Origin: Amyloporia xantha | Taxonomy: Eukaryota > Basidiomycota > Agaricomycetes > Polyporales > Adustoporiaceae | Direction of reading: 5' to 3' | DNA: 64,000 nt | NCBI GenBank assembly: GCA_036971615.1 | Contig: JAYKKR010000005.1 | Coordinates: 372,001 to 436,000, forward strand | Shown: piece after piece, positions 57,063-64,000 of the stretch | Position numbering within the stretch: position 1 is the stretch's first letter | Layout: each line of letters begins with the position of its first letter | Position numbers and translations under genes: made by a program | The notes under the pieces: generated by a model | What the model was told of the DNA's origin: nothing | Seen by the model: the letters and a program-made list of their open reading frames with translations, nothing else | The model's database searches: none

Positions 57063-57770
57063 TTAGAAGGGGTCCGCGTTTGCGGTCAGTCTGCCTTGGC
57101 CTCTGCCGGCCATTCCCCGTCCGCCGCGGTTTGAGCCTCTGGGACCTCCTCTACCGTGGCGGGAGCCTCCTCCTCCGCGGCCGCGTGGTTGGTCGTCGGG
57201 TCGGGTGACGACCCCATTACCGAAGAAGTGCGCGCTGTATACTGATACGGTGGGTCGGGAGGGTGCGCCGGGGTGAATTGTGGTTGGGGCCGGGCCGTTC
57301 CATCCAGGTAGGAGCGGGTAGGGGCAGAGGCCTCTCGGGTGGTCGGCCCCGTGGCAACCGTCGCAGTTTCGCGGAGGGGCTCCGTACGCGGGGCCTGGCT
57401 GCCCGTATCCCCAGTTGATGCGGAAGACGTGGTCTCGCCACTCTCTCCATGGAATCGGGTGGATGGCTGGCGGCGTCAGGTATATGTTTGTCGTGGGGAC
57501 CAGGACTCCGTGTTTGCCTTTTGTAGGGATGGTTTCGACGTGGAGGGAGCTCAGGACACGCAGGATAGCTTCTTCCGGGGTGATAAGGCGAAGTGTGGGG
57601 TGGTCTCGCGCCAGGCGGGTGATCAGGTCCCGGGTGTCCGGGGTGTCCAGTCGGCGGCTTATCGTTCGCACTAGGGTTCCTTTGTGGGTGTCATCGAGGC
57701 CTATTATGCCGCATACGAAGGTCGGTGCTTCCCACTCGAAGCGTGAGCAGAAGAACATCAGGAAAAACAC
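57063..57770 (-). pseudogene. LINE ORF1, 3' part (separated by nested insertion)
   Basis: C-terminal portion of the gag-like ORF1, continuing with FLMFFCSRFEWEAPTFVCGI after the nested element. It contains a small Cys/His cluster (NCDGCHGADHPRGLCP, a knuckle-like CxxC-H-C arrangement) and a Gly/Arg-rich tail (RGRGGGGSRHGRGG and further RGG repeats), both typical of nucleic-acid chaperones encoded by LINE ORF1. The N-terminal portion is at 60422-61396. Broken by insertion of the 57769-60445 element. Confidence 0.7.
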
Positions 57771-60445
57771 TTTTTCTCTGGGGTAACCTCAGGTACTCTG
57801 AGATAGTTGAGGTTTCTCAGGTTATCTCAGGTTATCTCAGAGCATCTTAAGTTGTCTTGTGTCGCTCTGAGATTCTTCAGAATTCTCAGAGCATCTCAGG
57901 CTAGCTTGTGTTTCTTTGGATCACTCTGATATATTTCCAAAAATACAACATATTATCATTGAATGCGAATGAATTCTATTACTACTCGATTGAATATGAG
58001 AGGCGTACATTCATACAAAAAGGTACAGAGAGCTGGTGAGCTACAAGAATCTAGTGGGAAGGGAAAGAAGCATGAGATAGATAAAGAAAGATGTAAAAAG
58101 AGCGCACTTCATCAGATAAACAGAGAGTGGTAGCAGGAGCATGATATGCGGACAGACCTCTGTACTGCTGCACTTCAATTCTTCCCTCCTCCCCTCATAG
58201 CTATACCATACATCCAGCAACTCTTTCTTCCACTAACAGTGGACAGTCAAAAGCCTGAGATCAAAGATCAAAGGTCTGAGGTCAAACAGGAGAAGACGAC
58301 TCACAGTATTGGAAATTCTGTCTCTGACCATGAAAAGAGGCTCCAAATGAATAAATAGGGGAATAAGGAAGTGTTATATACCTGAATAGTGTGAGGAATG
58401 AGTACAGGGATAGATAGAGAAGATGCACATGAAGAATGGGAGAATGAGGAGGAGGCCATTCAACATACGGCCACAGAATGGGAACCGCTATGTGCAGGCC
58501 CCTAAATGTATATATCTTCGGAAAGCCTATGATTAGGGCTTTCATTCTATCCAGGAATCAAAGGAAACCGTCCACAGTTTCCTGAGATATGGACATGACG
58601 ATGTTTTTGATGAAAAACAGCAATAGAAAAGGAAGGAGTGGACGGATTTGGATGGGCAAGGGCTCTACCGAACCGCCTCGACGATGCGAATCGAATGGTA
58701 TAAAAGCGAAAGGATAACTCACCTTGGATCCCCAGTTATCATCCAATCAAAACCTCGAAAAAGCGCCCATTCCTTCTCCAACCCTCCAAAACCTCCAAAC
58801 CCCCATCCAAACCCTATCCAGCATGCTTAAACAGTCCTGGTACTATTCCCCAAGGCTAGGGAATAAGGAATAGAGAAAGAATACTCACAGAAATCCCCAG
58901 AGCAGAGACAGTGCCACAACCGTCTGTGGTCACTCAAGTTCCAGTGGATAGAGATTCCCAGAAGCTATAGATAGTGAGCTACAGTCCCTAGTCACAGTGT
59001 GGTAGATACAAGCAAGTAGAGAGAACAGATACAGACATAGAACAGGAAGGAGGAATAACTGAGGAGAAGTGCAAATGCGTCTAAGTCCCTGCTGACCCTA
59101 ATCCAGGGTTCCCAAAACAGGTGTCAGTTTGACGCGACAAACTGACACCCAAATTAGGCACTCATGGTCGTTTCTCTCTCATCTTCCTCCACTACCATTC
59201 TGTGTCGTCTTCTTCCATGCTCCTCTACCACTTCTGTCTGTTTTTGTTCACTTATTTACTATCCTTCTGGTCTCTGGTCTATATCTAGTCTGTTGCTGTC
59301 TGTTGCTGAGTAATTCTGCCTCAGGTGAGACGATGTGCTGGCATCAGTACATGGAGTATATGGGTCGTTAACTATTGTGCACACTGGGTATATGTGAGTC
59401 TATCCTTTTTTTCTCTTTCTATCTGTATCTGGAATAACTAATGCTGCTTCTACCCTGCACTTTATTACTAGCCCTAATCTCCAACATCTGATGTTGGCTG
59501 TTGTCTTACGACAGCAAAGCAAAGTAAGTCTCTCCATGTCGTTCTTGTAGGCTGACAAGTCTATCATTGACATCAGATATTGCACGTACTGAGTACCATC
59601 TGTGCTTTCTTCTGACTTGTGACAAATGGTGAGTTGTTCTTGTAGTCTAAGATTTTAGTGAGAATACTCATGGTATGGTTGTCGTTCATTCACTCCTTCA
59701 TTTCTAAGCTGCAGGGAAGGCTATCCACCACTTTGAACAAATGGTGAGCTGACCTCTGTGGTGCTGGCTCTGATAATTCATGTAAGTCGCACATTTCTAA
59801 CTCCATTTCTGCAGTCTTCACTGACGTCTTGTAACTTTGTAGGTTCTGCTTGCTTAAACGCCACTCTAATAGTGCACTTCAAGTGAGTAGATTGTTATGC
59901 TAGTTTAGCTAATGATACTTAATCTGAATTCGTCTATCAGATACTCTTGCATTCTGGTCCATCTGCAAGATTGTCTTCATAGATACTATGTGCGTATCTA
60001 TGTTGTGTCTCATACTCATTATATTGAATATTCCATTAGAAGTTTGTCAACATTATCACTTGCATGTAAACATATCAATATGAGTGATTCGACAATGGGG
60101 AGTTTTTAAACTTGAGTCGTCTCACTGTAGATAATTATTTTGGCTGCTATTGTATTAGCTTTCTTGTATATTAGCTGTGAATATACTGCTATGTGTTGAT
60201 TACAAATAATGCGACCCTCAGAGTGCTTGAATACAAAGTATAAGAACATATGAGGGACAACAAAAGACTGCTCAGACTCATGTCAGAGCGCTCTCAGATC
60301 ACTCCAAGATTACTCTGGGTTACTCTGAGAAAAAAATCTCATGTCAACTAAGTTTAAGAGCACTCTGGCTACTCTGAGTACTTTGAATCCTCTGAAGTCT
60401 CTAGGATGCTCTTGGATGCTCTCAGAGCAGCCTGGGACTAATATG
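57769..60445. mobile_element. 2.7-kb non-autonomous element inserted into LINE ORF1
   Basis: The interval has a base composition (AT-rich, CT/GA tracts) clearly different from the GC-rich LINE. Both ends are packed with copies of CTCTGAG/CTCAGAG in either orientation, i.e. subterminal repeats, at 57.79-57.93 kb and 60.21-60.43 kb. No long open frame or transposase motif is present. The flanks catcaggaaaaac (57756-57768) and gtttttcctgatg (60446-60458) are exact inverted copies, either the outermost TIRs or a palindromic target. Superfamily unassigned. Confidence 0.65.
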
Positions 60446-61396
60446 GTTTTTCCTGATGAAGGTGATGTACTGTGTAGAGTAACAGTATTGTGCGATAAGT
60501 TGCTCTTGTACCCCTTCGTCGAAACCATGGGCAAGGAAGGTTCTTGGTTGGTCGCGGGCTGCCGTTGACAGGGTCGCGGGGATGGGCTGGGTGATGAAGA
60601 CTGTCGGTATACCACAGAGGTCCTTGATCGCCCACGCGAGAGTCTCGCGTAAGTAGTGGAGGTAGTCTGAGGGCGTGGCGGTGAAACCGTAGACTTGGAT
60701 CAGGACTTTACCGCACTTCATCGCTTTCCACAGGCGAACTTGGTTGGCCTCGATGTTTGCTAGTTTTGGGAGGACGCGATCTCCGTGGACTTTAGGGAAG
60801 CCATTCGGGGGGCGAGGGGTGAGCGTCGTCGTCGGGGATGAGTTCGAATCGTCTGGTAGCGGGGTGAAGGCGTGCATGCTCGCCAGGTGGGTATTGAAAT
60901 CGATGTCTAATTCGTCCTGCCGGAGCGGGACGGGGGGTCGTGTGGGGACGACCGGGCCCGCCGCCACTGGCTCCTGGGTGAAGAGGGACGTACTAGGTTC
61001 CCGAGGGATCATCGGGGCTTTGCCTTTTGTGGCGGTTGCGGGTGCAGTGTTCGCCCGCGAGCTGGCAGTTCTGGACGGGCTCTCATCGTCTGTGCGCTGT
61101 CTCTTCCTGTTGGAGTAGAGGGTCGTCGCGTTTTGGGTTCCTCCCTGGGTAGTGTCCTCGTTCGATTCTTCCTCTATGAACGCGCCTTGCGCCCAATTGG
61201 GGGGCGGGAGCGGTCCCATCGGGCTGTCGCCGTGGTTTGTCGTAGCCGCCGCGTAGTGCAGGGCTTCGCCGCCAAAGGGGTACGGGGTGCCCGGGTAGCG
61301 TTTCTTGGAGGCGTTGATCGGGGTCGAGGGGACTATGGAGTAGGTATTCGTCTGTTCGCTCCATCGTACGTTGCAGGGGTTGTGCGGGTTGTGCAT
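60422..61396 (-). pseudogene. LINE ORF1, 5' part (separated by nested insertion)
   Basis: N-terminal portion of ORF1: low-complexity Pro/Ser/Thr-rich start (MHNPHNPCNVRWSEQTNTYS), an NRKRQRTDDES basic cluster, and a folded segment (RVLPKLANIEANQVRLWKAM, then LIQVYGFTATPSDYLHYLRETLAWAIKDL) that resembles gag-like LINE proteins. It reads into the nested element and stops after NHISPRLL, which is element sequence. The rest of the frame is at 57063-57770. Confidence 0.65.
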
Positions 61397-61652
61397 CGAT
61401 GCCGCTACTCCTCCTGTCTCGTCTTGGTCGCTCTGCGTGACAACCTGCGAGTAGAGGAGATTCCTCTGGTCTCTTTCGCGTATTCCCTCCTAGTGGGGTG
61501 GTTAGTGGTTTTTTTGGGGGCGTTATGCGATCGGGCATACCTCTTCTCTCTCTAGGTCTGAGAGTCCGGGCTCGTAAGCCTCCTCCGGGGTTATGTCTGT
61601 GGGGCGTCGGGGAGGGTCATCTGCGAAGAGGCTTTCCCGGCCTGGGTGCATG

Positions 61653-62198
61653 TCAGGTGGGGACGTTTACTGTGTGTAGGTTCTGCTTACGGGATATGTA
61701 GTATCGCCTCATGTATTCCTCTTTGGGGAGTGCGTTAAGCTCCGCCAGGGACAGTGGCTGCATGGAGCTCGGGGGGGCCGCCAGCTGGGTCATTACCGTT
61801 TGTGTTAGCATCGCGGTCGGATCGAGGACGGCGGTGCTCTCCTGGATGGGCGGTTCTGGTGTTGTCGGCGTTGTTTTGGGGAGGATGTCCTCCATTGCAG
61901 AGGGCTCGGCCGGGGGCTGAGGCGTCATAGTGGTGTGGTTCGACTGGGGGGCAGGGGTAGACATTGGGCGGAAGCTTAGACTGGTGGCAGGACTTAGCGT
62001 GCAGGTTTTGGGGTTGTCGGTGAGGATACGACTGTCTTCGTTCTCTGTTGGCTCAGTTTTTAAGTCGTTTGGGGGGTTCAGGCGCTGGCGTCGGTCGTCG
62101 GTGTCGGGTGGTGTGATCGCCTCGTGTAGTTTTTCGTACACGTTCCTTCCGTTGTTTTGGTTGTGGTGCGCGTCAGTCGCAGTCTGTTGGGGTGTCAT
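61653..62198 (-). CDS. LINE 5'-region open frame b (unknown)
   Basis: 181 codons, Pro/Thr/Ser-rich (MTPQQTATDAHHNQNNGRNV), no recognised domain; ends LPKEEYMRRYYISRKQNLHT region then VPT. It lies upstream of ORF1 on the same strand inside the LINE. It could be an extra small ORF or part of a longer, spliced or frame-shifted ORF1. Confidence 0.45.
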   Translation of the reverse strand: MTPQQTATDAHHNQNNGRNVYEKLHEAITPPDTDDRRQRLNPPNDLKTEPTENEDSRILTDNPKTCTLSPATSLSFRPMSTPAPQSNHTTMTPQPPAEPSAMEDILPKTTPTTPEPPIQESTAVLDPTAMLTQTVMTQLAAPPSSMQPLSLAELNALPKEEYMRRYYISRKQNLHTVNVPT

Positions 62199-62421
62199 TT
62201 ACACATATGGGGTATGTATTCAGAGGAAAATTTTGGGCGCCGTTACATATACGCGAGTACGGCGGGGCGTGGGCGCTCGTGGTACACGCTGTCGGGGAGG
62301 TCTATACTAGGGTACATTACTCTCGTTATGGTCGTGCTCGGCGGCATCGCTTCACCATCCATTTCTCCTGTCTAACTGAGGTGGGGTTAGGCTCGGAGGT
62401 CTCGTTTTGCGTTCCTGGTAC

Positions 62422-63093
62422 TCACACGCTGTCCGAGTCTTGCGCGTCGTCGCCCAGCCATAGGAATTGGATGATGTACCAGATGTATTCCATCATGGAA
62501 AGCGTCACCCACTTCCTCGGTACCGCCAGGTAGTGCTTGATCGGAATGAGGTTCTCGGTTATCTTGAAGACAACCCAGCCTTTTGTTTGGCGCGTCACTT
62601 CTGTCACCGTGGCTTGGATGTGGTCGATTTGGATGTGTGCTCCGGTTTTGACGGTCGAGTTCGGGGGGTTGACGACGAGCCAGGGGAAGGTCTGGGTCGA
62701 CTGCACCCGTGGGTTGAGGACGTCTATTTTGATTGTGGCTGGCGGGGCCTGGGTCCTGTCGGGTTCGGGTCCGGCGTGGCTTTCCGGTTCATCGGTCCAC
62801 TCTTCCGCGGGCTGGCACGGTCCGATGATGATCACGGGGGAGCGGTCGGTCTGGACTGCTCTCTGCGCCGTCTTGCGTCTTTCGGTCACGGGGTCCGTCA
62901 GTGTGGCATTGGGGGTCGGTGAGACGAAGAGGTCGGGGGGGAATATTTGGCGACTTATTTCGCTTAGCGTTTTTGGCGACTGGGGGGGGGAGCTGTCCTG
63001 CGAGAAGCGTGAGGGTGCTTCTTGAGCGACCTGGGTCGGTTGGTGTATGGGTTGCATGGGAGGTTGTGGGGGTTTTTCTGTATTGCGGGTCAA
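62422..63093 (-). CDS. LINE 5'-region open frame a (unknown)
   Basis: 223 codons starting MTRNTEKPPQPPMQPIHQPT. The Pro/Gln-rich N-terminus is followed by a compact, apparently folded C-terminal part (FPWLVVNPPNSTVKTGAHIQ, then VTEVTRQTKGWVVFKIT and a hydrophobic WYIIQFLWLG). No family recognised. Same strand as the other LINE frames; its frame end is followed by a gtgagt that could be a splice donor. Confidence 0.45.
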   Translation of the reverse strand: MTRNTEKPPQPPMQPIHQPTQVAQEAPSRFSQDSSPPQSPKTLSEISRQIFPPDLFVSPTPNATLTDPVTERRKTAQRAVQTDRSPVIIIGPCQPAEEWTDEPESHAGPEPDRTQAPPATIKIDVLNPRVQSTQTFPWLVVNPPNSTVKTGAHIQIDHIQATVTEVTRQTKGWVVFKITENLIPIKHYLAVPRKWVTLSMMEYIWYIIQFLWLGDDAQDSDSV

Positions 63094-63510
63094 CGTTGTC
63101 GTCTGTGTTCTTTTTAAGTTTTTTTATGGGCGCTCTTTATTGGGCGCTGGTGGGACAGTGTCGTATCATTGTATTTTTGACCATGTCGGCTATCGGGCGG
63201 CATGGTCTGGACTTCGGTTATTGGTACATTGGTGTGTGTGGCGGTGGCAAGGATAGGGGGGTGCGAAGATTCTATTTTTCAGGGGTATTTACGTGTAGTT
63301 TCCCTTACGTCATTGGGCCAGTCTGGGAGCTTCCAAGGTGTTCAGGGAGGTTCGATAAGGGAGTGGTCTTTATCGTCGTATGTTAGTTGGCAGGGGGTTG
63401 CATTTCGCAGTTGATTTTAGTTCAGATAGTTATCAGTGTTGGCCGACTTTTAATTTATTTATTTATTATGGTTACGTTTCCTGGTTAGGTGCTACTTGGC
63501 GAGGTAATTA

Positions 63511-63813
63511 TTATGGTGTGCCGACGGTGTGGTCGGCGGGTGAAGGACGAGGGGGGGGGTATGGTAGGGGTGGTTCGCCGTTACAGCTTGCCGGGTAGGC
63601 ATTCGACCATAGGTTCTGTTCGGTCTCTATTCGGGGGGCTGTTTGTTCTGGCATCGAGGTGGATCGTCTCGGTTCTGCGCTGCTTGGTGTAGCGGTCATC
63701 AATGGTTGGTTGAGGGTGTGGTGTACCCGTCTCGACTGTGGTCGTTCGTCTTGGTGTAGCCTGGAAGGGGTGGAAGGCTGCGACATATTCCTGGCGTGCC
63801 CTGGGCTCGCCAT
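63511..63813 (-). CDS. LINE 5'-proximal small open frame (unknown)
   Basis: 100 codons of low complexity (MASPGHARNMSQPSTPSRLH start), Pro/Ser/Arg-rich, overlapped by another short frame at 63938-63699. Probably leader sequence of the LINE; coding status is doubtful. Confidence 0.25.
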   Translation of the reverse strand: MASPGHARNMSQPSTPSRLHQDERPQSRRVHHTLNQPLMTATPSSAEPRRSTSMPEQTAPRIETEQNLWSNAYPASCNGEPPLPYPPPRPSPADHTVGTP

Positions 63814-64000
63814 GGATTTGCCCAGCGGTTGCGACCGGTAGGAATCGTCATCGGGTCAGAGGACGCACCGTTTATCCTTCCCCTCTCCTTCCGCGCATGT
63901 TGGCTTCCCCGTTTCCGAGTACTAGTCCCCTGAGCCACGTAGAGGCCTGCGCCGGGTCGTTTGTGACGATCCCTTTACCAGGGGAACATGTGCCCGTTCT

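Larger units (their letters stand above)
50852..64000 (-). mobile_element. 13.1-kb LINE retrotransposon with perfect 16-bp target-site duplication
   Basis: The 16-bp direct repeat aacatgtgcccgttct occurs at 50852-50867 and again at 63985-64000, the very end of the window. Immediately inside the left copy is a run of T (poly(A) tail on the minus strand), so the element is read right to left: 5' end near 63984, several small open frames (63.8-57.1 kb), the large endonuclease-reverse transcriptase frame (56283-51316), and the tail. Two other elements lie inside it (50916-51190 and ~57769-60445). The perfect duplication and uninterrupted ORF2 point to a recent insertion; the split ORF1 means this copy is now probably dead. 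Confidence 0.88.

Noticed and set aside
57980..60200. Possible coding sequence inside the nested 2.7-kb element
   Set aside because: Only short frames without transposase motifs; treated as non-autonomous.
63850..63984. HDV-like self-cleaving ribozyme at the LINE 5' end (CCCCTG pairing with CAGGGG, GCC/GGC stem with 7-nt loop, GAAA-capped hairpin)
   Set aside because: The topology is suggestive, but no catalytic cytosine is visible after the capped stem and the element does not start with G; needs folding and a cleavage assay.

Overview
This is nuclear DNA of a filamentous basidiomycete, most likely an agaricomycete. Genes are split by many ~50-60 nt phase-consistent GT-AG introns (a few GC-AG), they lie on both strands without operons, and the families (YOR1-type ABCC pump, BTB proteins, Ser/Thr-rich cell-surface proteins, UstYa/DUF3328 proteins) fit this group. 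The species cannot be named from the sequence.

Layout. 1-1390: 3' part of an acetoacetyl-CoA synthetase (+). 1639-4295: two tandem BTB/POZ paralogues (-). 5237-7758: two tandem small secreted, GPI-anchor-like paralogues (-). 8426-15034: a full-length ABCC/YOR1-type transporter (-), with a hAT-like MITE just upstream. 16426-18897: a divergent pair of UstYa/DUF3328 oxidase-like genes. 19.0-22.1 kb: gene-free DNA with two inverted-repeat elements. 22117-23522: a 14-exon gene for a secreted precursor of 12 near-identical Tyr-rich peptides separated by Lys-Arg. 24682-50736: housekeeping genes COG2, VPS8, a PHD-finger gene, threonine dehydratase, a complex I B12-like subunit, TOP1, CDS1, RPS23, a homoserine O-acetyltransferase-like gene and a BRO1-domain gene. 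50852-64000: one 13.1-kb LINE retrotransposon (-) with a 25-nt poly(A) tail and a perfect 16-bp target-site duplication, itself carrying two nested elements.

The most interesting system is at 16.4-23.5 kb, possibly extending to the ABC transporter. A secreted kexin-type repeat precursor lies about 3 kb from two intact UstYa-family proteins. That is the architecture of dikaritin-type fungal RiPPs, in which Kex2 releases repeated core peptides and UstYa-type oxidases cross-link them through tyrosines. Each repeat is its own phase-0 exon, and 12 of the 13 Lys-Arg sites are assembled only by splicing (Lys before the intron, Arg after it). The ABCC pump is a plausible exporter. No product is known; the cluster assignment is inference from domain content and proximity.
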